Shown: positions 17,919 to 26,542, numbered from the stretch's first letter. The stretch is DNA of 64,000 bases from UBA5603 sp964501315 (GCA_964501315.1 CAZCSO010000003.1:39055-103054); one strand, 5' to 3'. A program made the numbers and translations. Notes: generated by a model not told the origin, from the letters alone.

Positions 17919-18293
17919 TTATCGCCAAAATGAAGTGTAATTTTTCTTTTCCTCACACTGAAAATCGATAATCTTTTTAAATAAACCCTTATCGATTTCA
18001 TCTGACCATTTTACGCGGAAGAGCATTTTGCTCATTTCGTATCCCGTTTGCGAGATGGCGTCGCTCATCGCGTCTAGTCCTTCTTTTTCGATGGCAACGG
18101 AGAAATGGTTTTTTGCGACGCTAAAACCGATAATGAACGTACCATTTTGGATAAACATCGGTTGGTTCCATTTGATTTGGCGATCAAGATGGGGATATTC
18201 CTGATGAATCCAATTTAAGAATTGTTCGAATTTATTGCGATTGTTTGTGTTGGGAATTGAATCAATAAATGATTGAAAAGGTGACATCGTCAT
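17919..18293 (-). CDS. DUF1801 (YdhG/Fra-like) family protein
   Basis: About 124 residues with the DUF1801 pattern: an N-terminal helix (F-x-S-F-I-D-S-I-P), IKWNQPMFIQNGTFIIGFSVAKNHFSVAI (start of the beta-sheet) and a C-terminal MLFRVKWSDEID segment. The family includes the iron chaperone Fra/Fnc of B. subtilis, but most members are uncharacterised. Start choice is uncertain among GTG 18296, ATG 18293 and ATG 18287; AAAGGA favours 18293. It is divergent from the PAS-GGDEF gene that follows. An iron-related role is only suggested by family membership. Confidence 0.75.
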   Translation of the reverse strand: MTMSPFQSFIDSIPNTNNRNKFEQFLNWIHQEYPHLDRQIKWNQPMFIQNGTFIIGFSVAKNHFSVAIEKEGLDAMSDAISQTGYEMSKMLFRVKWSDEIDKGLFKKIIDFQCEEKKNYTSFWR

Positions 18294-18396
18294 CACCGTC
18301 CTTTGTCTCTATGGTACTCTATTTCTTTGCTTAATTCAAATTATATGACCGGAGCAGGTTTGTTTTATGTTAAAATAAAAGCAGTGAGGTGATTTT

Positions 18397-19350
18397 ATGG
18401 ACTACCATCAATGGACGAAAGATGATCTTGTCAAACGAATTGAAGCATTAGAGCGTTTGAATCAACAATTGATGGACGAGCAACGGGAAGAAAATACGTT
18501 ATCATTTTCCTGGTCGGGCAATCTTGGGCATTGGTATTGGGACTACCCGACCAATCACGTAACCTTTAACCCGCTCAAGATAACGGCATTAGGATATGAT
18601 GTAAACGAGATTGAGCAGCCCGTAACGTACCAGTTTTTCACTTCAAAAATCCACCCAGAAGATTACCAACGCGTTATGGACGGAATGATCAAACACCTTA
18701 AAGGCGAAGCCCATGTTTACGAAGCTGAATACCGAATCAAAGGCAAGGACGGCGAGTATCGATGGTTTTATGATCGAGGGTCGGTTACAAAACGAGACGA
18801 TCAAGGGAAACCTCTATTTTTAGCGGGAATCGTATTCAATATCACAGAACGTAAAAAAGAGGAACAAACGCTCATGGAAACGGCCGTGACCGATGAATTG
18901 ACGAAGGTTATGAACCGACGAGGAATCTTGGCGCTATTGAATGATCACCTCTCGGAACAAACCCATCAACCGGCGTTATCGATTCTCATGCTCGATATCG
19001 ACGACTTCAAGCGTATCAACGATACGTATGGTCATTTAGCCGGTGATGCGGTGTTGTTGGAGTTAGCCAACCTTATCCAGGATAATTTAAGAAAGACCGA
19101 TTACTTAGGTCGTTACGGTGGAGAGGAATTTTTGGTTGTGTTTCCGAATTCTCATCTCAATCAAATCAAAAACGTATCAGAGCGAATTCGCAAAGCGGTT
19201 GAATCCCATGTTTTTCCCAATCATATTCATTTAACCATCAGCGGAGGAGCGTATGAACTGCGCGGAGGATCACTTTACGACGTCATCCATCAAGCTGATT
19301 TGAATTTATACGAGGCGAAACGGATTGGTAAAAATCGAATCGTTTATTAG
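18397..19350 (+). CDS. PAS-GGDEF diguanylate cyclase (cytosolic)
   Basis: 317 residues. A short N-terminal coiled coil (LVKRIEALERLNQQLMDEQ) leads into a PAS_3-type fold (about 38-155, with GKDGEYRWFYDRGSV and the PAC-like GIVFNITERKKEE). A GGDEF domain follows (about 165-317) with LDIDDFKRINDTYGHLAGD and the active-site GGEEF in RYGGEEFLVVFP. It lacks membrane segments. It makes c-di-GMP from two GTP, presumably in response to a ligand or redox state sensed by the PAS. The start follows GTGAGGTGA. No partner effector is adjacent. Confidence 0.9.
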   Translation: MDYHQWTKDDLVKRIEALERLNQQLMDEQREENTLSFSWSGNLGHWYWDYPTNHVTFNPLKITALGYDVNEIEQPVTYQFFTSKIHPEDYQRVMDGMIKHLKGEAHVYEAEYRIKGKDGEYRWFYDRGSVTKRDDQGKPLFLAGIVFNITERKKEEQTLMETAVTDELTKVMNRRGILALLNDHLSEQTHQPALSILMLDIDDFKRINDTYGHLAGDAVLLELANLIQDNLRKTDYLGRYGGEEFLVVFPNSHLNQIKNVSERIRKAVESHVFPNHIHLTISGGAYELRGGSLYDVIHQADLNLYEAKRIGKNRIVY

Positions 19351-19412
19351 CGAACACTTTATAGGTAAAAAGATTGTTTATTTGATATAATGACTTTGAA
19401 AGGCGTGATACA

Positions 19413-20450
19413 ATGATACTATTTAATTCTTTGGCAATGCAAACAATTGGATCGATACTCATCGCATTGGTGGCGGTCGGTATCTTAGTCTTGGGAAGCA
19501 TCCTTATAAAAAAGAAAGAAGAACAACTTCAACGATACCAACTCTTGCTGATTTATCTTGGCTTTTTCATAATGATTGTCGGTGCTGTTTTGCTTGAAAT
19601 GGTGGTATGGGGGTTTGACTTTCAACCCCACTTAACCAATTATTGGGGTGATTTTGAAACCTTTATCTTGGGCCGAATCGGATCGTTAATCGGTAGCGTC
19701 GTAACCATCTTCATTGCTTTCTTTATAGTCAAATTGAGCCATGTGGGCTTAATGAAAGTTGGCAAAAAAGGCGGTGTGATGCAACGCAGAAAACAAACCA
19801 TCGCCAAAGTGACGATGAGCGTTATCAAATACTTTATTGTTGTTGTAACCATCATCGTGGTATTGGCCATTTGGGATGTTAACGTCTTACCGGCCTTAGC
19901 CGGATTAGGTATCATGGGATTGGTTATTGGTTTGGGAGCTCAAAAATTCATCAATGACTTGATTGCCGGATTATTCATCGTCTTTGAACATCATTTTGAT
20001 GTGGGCGACGTCGTTGAGGTCAAAGGGTTTAAAGGCACGGTTATCGATATTGGTTTAAAAACATGTAAAATCAAAAACTGGAAAGGTGAAGTCAAAATTC
20101 TAAACAATGGCGACGTAACCGATATTACGAACTTTTCATTGGATTCATCAACCGCAATCATCGATTTCGGCATTGCTTACCGAGAAGACGTTCAAAAGAC
20201 AATCGATGTGTTGAAACAAGAGTTACCTAAGTTAAAAAACAAGTATCCTCAAATTCTAGACGATCCGACCGTCGTGGGCGTGATTGCGCTTAACAGTAGT
20301 AGCGTTGATATGCGCGTCATTGTCAAAACTGCGAATGAACAACACTATGAAGTAGAACGCGGTACGCGTCAATTCATTAAAGAAGTACTCGATGAACATT
20401 CGATTGAAATTCCCTTCCCACAAGTTGTGGTACATCAAGCCAAGTCATAA
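19413..20450 (+). CDS. MscS-family mechanosensitive channel
   Basis: 345 residues with an N-terminal TM (about 5-30), further TMs at about 44-64 and 84-106, and the MscS pore helix region AGLGIMGLVIGLGAQKFINDLIAGLFIVFEHHFDVGD (about 160-196). The Gly/Ala-rich TM3 and the F-x-V-G-D entry to the beta domain are diagnostic. The C-terminal vestibule follows. MscS channels release solutes on hypo-osmotic shock. The next gene, an Old Yellow Enzyme, starts 16 bp downstream and is likely cotranscribed. Confidence 0.9.
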   Translation: MILFNSLAMQTIGSILIALVAVGILVLGSILIKKKEEQLQRYQLLLIYLGFFIMIVGAVLLEMVVWGFDFQPHLTNYWGDFETFILGRIGSLIGSVVTIFIAFFIVKLSHVGLMKVGKKGGVMQRRKQTIAKVTMSVIKYFIVVVTIIVVLAIWDVNVLPALAGLGIMGLVIGLGAQKFINDLIAGLFIVFEHHFDVGDVVEVKGFKGTVIDIGLKTCKIKNWKGEVKILNNGDVTDITNFSLDSSTAIIDFGIAYREDVQKTIDVLKQELPKLKNKYPQILDDPTVVGVIALNSSSVDMRVIVKTANEQHYEVERGTRQFIKEVLDEHSIEIPFPQVVVHQAKS

Positions 20451-20466
20451 GAATAAGGAGATACAC

Positions 20467-21471
20467 ATGAGCAAAGCATTTCAATCGTTTAAGATTAAAA
20501 ATTTGGAAATTAAGAATCGATTTGTCATGGCGCCGATGTGCATGTACGTCGCTACGACCGAAGGAGTAGTACAATCGTTTCACCGTGTTCATTATCCCGC
20601 AAGAGCCTATGGCGGCGTGGGTTTGATTATTACCGAAGCGACCGCTGTGGAAAGCAGAGGACGCATTTCTTCGCATGACCTCGGTATCTGGAGCGACGAA
20701 CACATTGCCGGTCAAAGAGAACTGGTCAAGTTGGTTCATGAAGCGGGGGCAAAAATTGGAATTCAACTGGCTCATGCCGGACGTAAATGCAAGGCGGATA
20801 ACGAAATCATCATCGGTCCGTCGGCGATGGCCTATAGTGCGGATTATTTGACACCGGTTGAAATGACACAAGACGATATTCACACCGTCATTCAAGCATT
20901 TAAAGATTGCGCAAAACGAGCAAAACAGATTGGCTATGATGTCATTGAAATCCACGGGGCGCACGGCTACCTTATCAATCAGTTTTTATCACCGTTAACC
21001 AATCATCGACACGATCGGTACGGGGGAAGTTTTGAAAATCGCATTCGCTTTTTACATGAAGTCATCGATGCGGTTAAATCCGAATGGGATGGGCCTTTGA
21101 TTTTACGGTTATCGGCTGAAGAATACGCCATTGAGGGTAATCACATCGCCGATACGTTGCATTTGATTGATACGCTTGAACACAAAGTTGACGCCATCAA
21201 CGTAAGCAGCGGCGGCGTTGTTCCTGTAAAATTTGATGCATATCCTGGGTACCAAATCTCCTTTGCCAAAGCAATCAAGGAAAAAGGGTATACGGTTATC
21301 GGGGGCGGCTTATTGACCGAGTTCGATCAGATGGATCCTTATTTTGAAGACATCGATGCTATCTATTTGGGACGAGTGTTATTGAGCAATCCGAATTTTG
21401 TATTGTCGGTCGCAAAAAAACTAGGTCGAAAAGATTTAATCATCGCCCCGTATGAACGGGGATTCAATTAA
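20467..21471 (+). CDS. namA: Old Yellow Enzyme-family NAD(P)H:flavin oxidoreductase (YqjM/NamA-like)
   Basis: 334 residues, FMN TIM barrel. Characteristic segments are FVMAPMCMYVA near the N-terminus (FMN-binding, with the YqjM-type Cys in MCMY), IGIQLAHAGRKC, the active-site EIHGAHGYLINQFLSPLTNHRHDRYGGSFENR region and the C-terminal YLGRVLLSNPN. YqjM-type enzymes reduce alpha,beta-unsaturated carbonyls and nitro compounds with NADPH. The ATG at 20467 has AAGGAGATACAC in front; an in-frame upstream ATG at 20392 lies inside the MscS gene and is rejected. The physiological substrate is unknown. Confidence 0.85.
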   Translation: MSKAFQSFKIKNLEIKNRFVMAPMCMYVATTEGVVQSFHRVHYPARAYGGVGLIITEATAVESRGRISSHDLGIWSDEHIAGQRELVKLVHEAGAKIGIQLAHAGRKCKADNEIIIGPSAMAYSADYLTPVEMTQDDIHTVIQAFKDCAKRAKQIGYDVIEIHGAHGYLINQFLSPLTNHRHDRYGGSFENRIRFLHEVIDAVKSEWDGPLILRLSAEEYAIEGNHIADTLHLIDTLEHKVDAINVSSGGVVPVKFDAYPGYQISFAKAIKEKGYTVIGGGLLTEFDQMDPYFEDIDAIYLGRVLLSNPNFVLSVAKKLGRKDLIIAPYERGFN

Positions 21472-21476
21472 TATCT

Positions 21477-21501
21477 AAGCGAGTCTTTGGACTCGCTTTT
21501 T
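21477..21501 (+). terminator. Terminator of the MscS-namA unit
   Basis: AAGCGAGTC (21477-21485) pairs with GACTCGCTT (21490-21498) around TTTG, followed by T's. Confidence 0.9.
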
Positions 21502-21571
21502 GATAGGTTGTTGAAAAGTTATCGGTAATTTGATACAATGAAGCCGTTCGCAAACTAAAACGAGGTGCCTT

Positions 21572-22669
21572 ATGATCGTAAAAGTAACGGATAAAAAGAC
21601 GTTAAGTCAGTTTATCTATTTCGTAAAGAAACTCTATCGCAATCATCCCCTCTATGTGTTTCCTATTTTTTCAGCGCTGAAGAAAGAACTGACCAGTGTG
21701 GTTTTAAATGATCAAACCTACACTGCGATTCTTTGCGTTCAAAACAATGAAGTAGTCGGCAGATTATTGTACACTCAAGTAAATAACCACAAATTATCGA
21801 AAACGATGGGTTATTTTTCGTTTTTTGATGCCATCGATGATACTGCAGTAGCCAAAGAATTATTTGATTATATGGAACAGGATTTGCTGAAGACAGGGGT
21901 TCAATCGTTTGAAGGGACCTATTCACCGTATGATCCTGATACGAGAAGAGGAATCTTGGTGAATGGATTCGATCAGTTTCCTTCCATGTTGACATCGTAT
22001 AACTATGAGTATTATGGGAAGTTGTTAGAAGCTTGCGGTTATCAAAAGGCCTATGATACTGTGACATTGGAAGCCAAAATCAATCCTGAGGTAACGAAAA
22101 AACTCTTCACCATTGAAAAATACTTCACCAATCACTATAACGTTTCCATCGATAAGATTGACGTAAAGAATATAAATAAGGAAATAAGCGATATCCACAC
22201 GGTTTTAGAAGAAGCCACGACGGAATTAAACTATCAAGAAGCACCGTCGGTGGAAATGATATCCACGGTCGCGCAAAAACTCAAACCATTTATCAACCCC
22301 AAGTTGATTCGTATTGCACGTGAAGTCGAGACTGGAGAGCCGGTTGGGTTTTGCTTGGTCTTTCCGGACTTCAATTATATTTTCAAAAAGACAAAGGGAA
22401 AAATTAGACCTTTGCAAATGCTGATGCTTTTGCGCAAAATTCCTCGTGCACGGGGGATGATGCAGTACGTGGTTCCTAAGTATCAAAACACAGGATTAAT
22501 TGGCTATATGTATAAAAAAGTATACGATGAATTCTTTGAATTAGGGATTAAAGAATTTGTTGCCGGAACCATAATGGAAGATAATCCCAAAGCAGTCCAT
22601 GCTTTTGATAAATTTGGTGCAGAAGTTATTTGCACATACAGAATATACCGAAAGGACGTTTTACAATGA
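21572..22669 (+). CDS. GNAT-like acetyltransferase of about 365 residues
   Basis: The N-terminal half contains a GNAT-like beta-sheet (YTAILCVQNNEVVGRLLYTQVN, FFDAIDD). The C-terminal half has VGFCLVFPDFNY and QYVVPKYQNTGLIGYMYKKVYDEF, followed by AGTIMEDNPKAVHAFDKFGAEV, which reads as a second acetyl-CoA-binding core. This suggests a tandem GNAT, as in uncharacterised proteins of similar length. No catalytic acceptor can be named. Its stop overlaps the start of the DUF819 gene (ATGA), so the two are translationally coupled. Confidence 0.65.
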   Translation: MIVKVTDKKTLSQFIYFVKKLYRNHPLYVFPIFSALKKELTSVVLNDQTYTAILCVQNNEVVGRLLYTQVNNHKLSKTMGYFSFFDAIDDTAVAKELFDYMEQDLLKTGVQSFEGTYSPYDPDTRRGILVNGFDQFPSMLTSYNYEYYGKLLEACGYQKAYDTVTLEAKINPEVTKKLFTIEKYFTNHYNVSIDKIDVKNINKEISDIHTVLEEATTELNYQEAPSVEMISTVAQKLKPFINPKLIRIAREVETGEPVGFCLVFPDFNYIFKKTKGKIRPLQMLMLLRKIPRARGMMQYVVPKYQNTGLIGYMYKKVYDEFFELGIKEFVAGTIMEDNPKAVHAFDKFGAEVICTYRIYRKDVLQ

Positions 22670-23853
22670 CATACGGAATTATTCAAGTTATTGTGATGTT
22701 TTTCATACCGTTTTTAATCATTCGATATCATAATCTTAAGTTGACAAAATTGATCGGAACCATCGGTATGGCCTATTTGCTCGGTATTTTCGCATCGCTA
22801 TTGATCTTTGGATTAAAAAAACTCAACATTGATTTTGAAATGAATACCGATATTGGTGAAATTGGCAGTCATCTAGCCATTAGTATTGCCATTCCGCTTC
22901 TATTATTTAGTTCAAACTTGAAAGAAGCAAGGAAACTCTCAAAACCCGTCCTACTCAGTTTTGGGTCCCTCATTGTTTCGGTTCTGATTGTGACGTCGAT
23001 AACGTTCTACGTATATGGCAAGCAACTGGACAATGGCGCTGAGTTATCATCGATGGCAATCGGTGTGTATACCGGCGGGACACCCAATTTAAACGCAATC
23101 GCAAATGTATTTGGATTGGATGCGACAACCATTGGCGTTGCCAATCTATCGGATATGATTATTGGTGCTGTGTTTTATATGTTCTTGCTTGTTTTGAGTA
23201 AACCGTTATTGTCTAAGTTTTTGAAATCATCGACGCAAACTACCTATTTAAGAGAATCTTCATCCATTGAAAACTCAGAGAATTTTGACGTTCGGATGTT
23301 CAAAGCATCTAAAGGATTGTTAGGCGCATTTTTCATCGCTTTTGCGATGGCGGCGATTGGCGCTGGCATCGGCATCATAATCTGGATTTTAGGAGGAGCG
23401 GTTCAAGGTAAGATGACGGATTTATTGGTTCCATCGATGATGATCACTGTTACCGTTTTGGGTGTGGTTGCGTCGTTCAATCAAAGAATACGGACCATCA
23501 AGGGAACGAATATTTTGGGTCAATATTTGATTTTGGTTTTTTCCTTTGCCTTAGCGTCTTCTTTGGATTTAACGCGTTTGACAGGAAGTTTTGGTCAAAT
23601 ACTACTTTTGCTTGGATTGGTGACTGTGTTTTCTTTTATCCTTCACGTTTTCTTCTCCAAGCTTTTGAAACTCGATGTCGACTGTACAATTGTCACTGCC
23701 ACAGCGGGCATCTACGGACCAGCGTTCATTCCCGCTGTTACGCAACAAATCCATAACGATGCGTTGACGGTTCCAGGACTGATTTGCGGTTCGATTGGGT
23801 ATGCCATCGGCACCTTCTTAGGCGTCGGAATGGGATTGTTATTCTTGTTATAA
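22666..23853 (+). CDS. DUF819-family integral membrane protein (YjcL-like)
   Basis: 395 residues with about 10-12 hydrophobic helices and the DUF819 hallmarks HLAISIAIPLLLFSSNL, GVYTGGTPNLNAIANVFGLD and ATAGIYGPAFIPAV. The family is predicted to be a transporter related to other anion or Na+-coupled carriers; the substrate is unknown. The ATG at 22666 is preceded by AAAGGACG and overlaps the previous stop by 4 nt. An upstream in-frame ATG at 22630 is inside the GNAT gene and has no ribosome binding site. Confidence 0.85.
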   Translation: MTYGIIQVIVMFFIPFLIIRYHNLKLTKLIGTIGMAYLLGIFASLLIFGLKKLNIDFEMNTDIGEIGSHLAISIAIPLLLFSSNLKEARKLSKPVLLSFGSLIVSVLIVTSITFYVYGKQLDNGAELSSMAIGVYTGGTPNLNAIANVFGLDATTIGVANLSDMIIGAVFYMFLLVLSKPLLSKFLKSSTQTTYLRESSSIENSENFDVRMFKASKGLLGAFFIAFAMAAIGAGIGIIIWILGGAVQGKMTDLLVPSMMITVTVLGVVASFNQRIRTIKGTNILGQYLILVFSFALASSLDLTRLTGSFGQILLLLGLVTVFSFILHVFFSKLLKLDVDCTIVTATAGIYGPAFIPAVTQQIHNDALTVPGLICGSIGYAIGTFLGVGMGLLFLL

Positions 23854-23882
23854 AGATTCATTCATTTTCTTATAATTTCTTC

Positions 23883-23910
23883 TTGATTTATCACTAATAA
23901 CTGGTATACT
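23883..23910 (+). promoter_or_regulatory. Promoter of the uracil permease gene
   Basis: TTGATT (23883-23888), 16 bp, then an extended TGG-TATACT -10 (23905-23910), just upstream of the attenuator. Confidence 0.7.
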
Positions 23911-23923
23911 ATTAGTAGTTTTG

Positions 23924-24008
23924 GTCCTTTAACCGATGCCCGTGAGCATCGAAAGGTAGAATTCTTTTCATGATACCCGTTAAAGGACACCCATGGGTGT
24001 TCTTTTTG
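23924..24008 (+). promoter_or_regulatory. PyrR-type transcription attenuator
   Basis: Three mutually exclusive structures can be read. (1) Antiterminator: GTCCTTTAAC (23924-23933) is perfectly complementary to GTTAAAGGAC (23979-23988). (2) Anti-antiterminator/PyrR-binding loop: CCTTT...AAAGG (23926-23956) enclosing the stem CGATGC/GCATCG with a CCGTGA loop, like the PyrR-recognised loop. (3) Terminator: AGGACACCC/GGGTGTTCT (23984-24003) followed by T's. UMP-bound PyrR would stabilise (2) and allow termination. Location directly before a uracil permease fits. Confidence 0.85.
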
Positions 24009-24043
24009 TTTGGGACCAATTCAATTCGAAAAGGAGAAATGAA

Positions 24044-25399
24044 ATGGAAACAAAAAAAGTAGTAACAGGGTATTTACCCAATGAGCGTCCCTCTTGGGGA
24101 AAATTGATTGTCTTTGCACTTCAACACATTCTCGTCATGTTCCCCGCAACCGTATTGGTTGCACTCTTAACGGGGTTCCACATTTCAACCACCATTTTCG
24201 CAAGTGGATTTGCGACTTTGTGCTTCATCTTAGTCACCAAAGGTAAAATTCCACTTTATTATGGTTCTTCATTTTCTTACATCGCCGCGATTGTTGGAAT
24301 CACGCATGCGACGTATGGTGTTACCGCTCCCGATCAGCTGATTGGGGAAGCCCAATTCGGTATTATCATGTCAGGGTTGGTTTCCATCGGCGTGGGCTTC
24401 TTGGTTAATTATTTCGGTGTCAATAAAATCGAACGTGTCTTACCTCCGGTCGTAACCGGCCCGATTGCGATGATCATCGGTTTAAGCTTAGCGGGTAATG
24501 CGATGACGCAAGCGGCAGGGTTTGATGGCGCGGTAAGCCAAGGAAGTTTCTGGGTTGTTGCGATCATTACATTATTCTCCATCTTATTGTTCACAGTTAT
24601 TTTTAAGAAAGGCGTCTTAAGTCAACTACCGATTTTATTTGGAATTGTTTTAGGCTATGTCAGTGCTTTGTTGATGGATCTTATTTTCAAAACTAATTTG
24701 GTTGATTTCTCAAGAATCTTCGCGGATGGCTTTGTGAATGTGCCTCATTTCACATTACCGAAAGCATCTTGGGCAGCGGTGCTGGCCATTATGCCAATCG
24801 CTTTGGCAACCATTCCTGAATCAACGGCGCATCTCTATCAATTGGATCTGTACGTTAATGATTTGGCCCGTAGAAAAGGTGCCAAAGAGTATCCGATTAA
24901 AGACAAATTAGGACTTAACTTAATCGGTGATGGCGTTGGCGACATGGTCAGTGCGTTAGTCGGCGGACCCGCTGGTACCAACTACGGTGAAAACATTTCA
25001 ACGATGGCGATAACCAAGAACTTCTCCATCTGGGTTTTGGGTGGCGCAGCCATCATCACCATGGTATTAGCGTTCTTCTCGCCGCTGGCGAATTTTGTAG
25101 GAACGATACCATCAGCCGTTATCGGCGGAGCGAGCATCTATTTATTCGGTGTTATCGGTGCGCAAGGGATTGCGATTCTAATTGAAAAGAAAGTGGATTT
25201 GTTCAACGCTAAAAACATCGGTATCATTGCGCTCATTCTGATTGTCGGCTTGGGTGGAAACTATGGATTCCCGAACGGTTCCATTCCCATCTTTGGTATG
25301 AACTTCCCAGCCATTGCGTTTGCGGCAATCTTGGGAATCGTCGTCAACTTATTGTTAGAGTTGGCCGAACATCTCTCCAAGAAATTAAACAAGGAATAA
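24044..25399 (+). CDS. pyrP: Uracil permease (NCS2 family)
   Basis: 451 residues with 12-14 membrane segments of the nucleobase-ascorbate (NCS2) family. Signatures are LPPVVTGPIAMIIGLSLA, the substrate-site helix AIMPIALATIPESTAHLYQ (Glu in TM8) and GGPAGTNYGENISTMAITKNFS, the UraA/PyrP-type loop. It imports uracil, probably with H+. Start choice: the ATG at 24044 has AAGGAG 7 nt upstream; the in-frame ATG at 23993 lies inside the attenuator's terminator loop. Regulation by the preceding PyrR attenuator supports uracil rather than xanthine. It is a single-gene unit with its own terminator. Confidence 0.92.
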   Translation: METKKVVTGYLPNERPSWGKLIVFALQHILVMFPATVLVALLTGFHISTTIFASGFATLCFILVTKGKIPLYYGSSFSYIAAIVGITHATYGVTAPDQLIGEAQFGIIMSGLVSIGVGFLVNYFGVNKIERVLPPVVTGPIAMIIGLSLAGNAMTQAAGFDGAVSQGSFWVVAIITLFSILLFTVIFKKGVLSQLPILFGIVLGYVSALLMDLIFKTNLVDFSRIFADGFVNVPHFTLPKASWAAVLAIMPIALATIPESTAHLYQLDLYVNDLARRKGAKEYPIKDKLGLNLIGDGVGDMVSALVGGPAGTNYGENISTMAITKNFSIWVLGGAAIITMVLAFFSPLANFVGTIPSAVIGGASIYLFGVIGAQGIAILIEKKVDLFNAKNIGIIALILIVGLGGNYGFPNGSIPIFGMNFPAIAFAAILGIVVNLLLELAEHLSKKLNKE

Positions 25400-25406
25400 T
25401 GTCGTT

Positions 25407-25434
25407 AAGCGAATCGGATTGATTCGCTTTTTTT
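25407..25434 (+). terminator. Terminator of pyrP
   Basis: AAGCGAATC (25407-25415) pairs with GATTCGCTT (25421-25429) around GGATT, then T's. Confidence 0.9.
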
Positions 25435-25438
25435 ATGG

Positions 25439-25467
25439 TTGACAGATTCTGCATTCACACGTAAAAT
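25439..25467 (+). promoter_or_regulatory. Consensus promoter of the exonuclease III gene
   Basis: TTGACA (25439-25444), 17 bp, TAAAAT (25462-25467), about 30 bp before the start codon. Confidence 0.85.
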
Positions 25468-25495
25468 GGGATTAACATGAGAAAGGGTGATTTTA

Positions 25496-26245
25496 ATGAA
25501 ATTTGTCACATGGAATGTTAATGGACTTAGAGCTTGTATGAATAAGGGATTTAAGTCATTCTTCGATGCGATGGACGCAGATATTTTCGCGGTTCAAGAA
25601 ACGAAAATGCAAGAAGAACAAAAAGAGTTCGATTTTCCAGGTTACTTTGAATATTGGAACTCGGCTGAGAAAAAAGGATATTCAGGAACCTTAATCTATA
25701 GCAAAAACAAACCCCTATCCGTTGTTTATGGAATCTTAGGAGGCAAGTACAACGACGAAGGTCGCGTCATTACCCTTGAGTTTGAGGACTATTACGTCGT
25801 AAATGCTTACGTACCCAACGCGAAAGAAGGCTTGCTTCGGATTGATTACCGCGTTCAATTCGAACGCGACATGCGACAATATTTTAATGAACTAGAAGCC
25901 AAGAAGCCAGTGATTTATTGTGGCGATTTAAACGTCGCTCACCGGCCGATTGACCTTAAAAATCCGCAAGCCAATGAAAAAAACGCAGGCTATTCCATTG
26001 AAGAAAGAACGGAGTTTCAAGCACTGCTCGACAGCGGATTCACCGATGTCTTCCGCCGTATGTATCCAGAGACAATCAAGTACTCTTGGTGGAGTTATCG
26101 TTTCAATGCGCGGCAAAATAACGCAGGGTGGCGGATTGATTATTTCCTAGTGTCCAATCGGCTATTTGATCGTGTAAAATCAATTGAAATCTTGGATGAA
26201 ATCGAAGGTTCTGACCACTGTCCGGTGGTTATGGAATTAATTTGA
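25496..26245 (+). CDS. exoA: Exodeoxyribonuclease III / AP endonuclease
   Basis: 249 residues with the full exonuclease III motif set: TWNVNGLRA (metal/active-site Asn7 region), FAVQETKMQ (catalytic Glu), GDLNVAHRPIDL (catalytic Asp-x-Asn), FTDVFRRMYP, YSWWSYRFNARQNNAGWRIDYFLVS and the terminal SDHCPV (catalytic His). It cleaves DNA 5' of abasic sites and removes 3' blocking groups in base-excision repair. Start choice: GAAAGGGTGA precedes the ATG at 25496; the in-frame GTG at 25487 lies within that ribosome binding site. Confidence 0.95.
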   Translation: MKFVTWNVNGLRACMNKGFKSFFDAMDADIFAVQETKMQEEQKEFDFPGYFEYWNSAEKKGYSGTLIYSKNKPLSVVYGILGGKYNDEGRVITLEFEDYYVVNAYVPNAKEGLLRIDYRVQFERDMRQYFNELEAKKPVIYCGDLNVAHRPIDLKNPQANEKNAGYSIEERTEFQALLDSGFTDVFRRMYPETIKYSWWSYRFNARQNNAGWRIDYFLVSNRLFDRVKSIEILDEIEGSDHCPVVMELI

Positions 26246-26277
26246 AAAGAGGAATGCTTTTCCCTCAATTCTGGGGG

Positions 26278-26306
26278 TTGACAACGCTTTCATTATCATG
26301 TAAAAT
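26278..26306 (+). promoter_or_regulatory. Promoter of the lysine-fermentation operon with overlapping cre-like site
   Basis: TTGACA (26278-26283), 17 bp, TAAAAT (26301-26306). TGACAACGCTTTCA (26279-26292) matches the CcpA cre consensus TGWAANCGNTNWCA at all but one position and overlaps the -35, which would place the operon under carbon catabolite repression. Confidence 0.75.
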
Positions 26307-26310
26307 GAAA

Positions 26311-26487
26311 CTGCATAAGATACAGAGGTGCAATGTAGGGGTATTTTGTCGGTGTTAATGGCATGAACGCCAAATAAGACAAAAGAAGGTGTGCATTGCC
26401 GAAGGGATCAAATGGTTCATCGTTTGATTACTTGGTGCTTGAGCGAGCGCTCAACCACTGCCATAGGGATTATGGAGAGCTGTTATG
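26311..26487 (+). ncRNA. Lysine riboswitch (L-box) aptamer
   Basis: All five helices are readable. P1: CATAA...ACAG with CTGTTATG. P2: GCAATG/CATTGC, extended by TTTTGTC/GACAAAA and the hairpin GGTGTT/AACGCC. P3: GATCAAA/TTTGATT. P4: TTGAGCG/CGCTCAA with TGGT/ACCA. P5: CCATA/TATGG. The conserved L-box core sequences AGAGGTGC, TTGCCGAAG, ACTGCCATA and TATGGAGAGCT are present in order. It lies in the leader of the lysine catabolic operon, about 60 bp before the first GTG start. Confidence 0.93.
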
Positions 26488-26517
26488 TTTAACGACATAT
26501 CAGCTTTTATTTTTTTA
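26478..26517 (+). terminator. Riboswitch expression-platform terminator overlapping P1
   Basis: AGCTGTTATG (26478-26487) pairs with CATATCAGCT (26496-26505; one T-T mismatch) around TTTAACGA, followed by a T-rich tract. The 5' arm of the terminator is the 3' strand of aptamer P1, so lysine-stabilised P1 should prevent termination. Confidence 0.8.
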
Positions 26518-26542
26518 TAAATAAGAAAAAGGAGGGTCATTT

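Noticed and set aside
26287..26310. A third CTTTCAT...ATGAAA operator in the lysine promoter
   Set aside because: The spacer is 11 nt, not 8, and the bases are already explained by the cre-like site and the -10 box.
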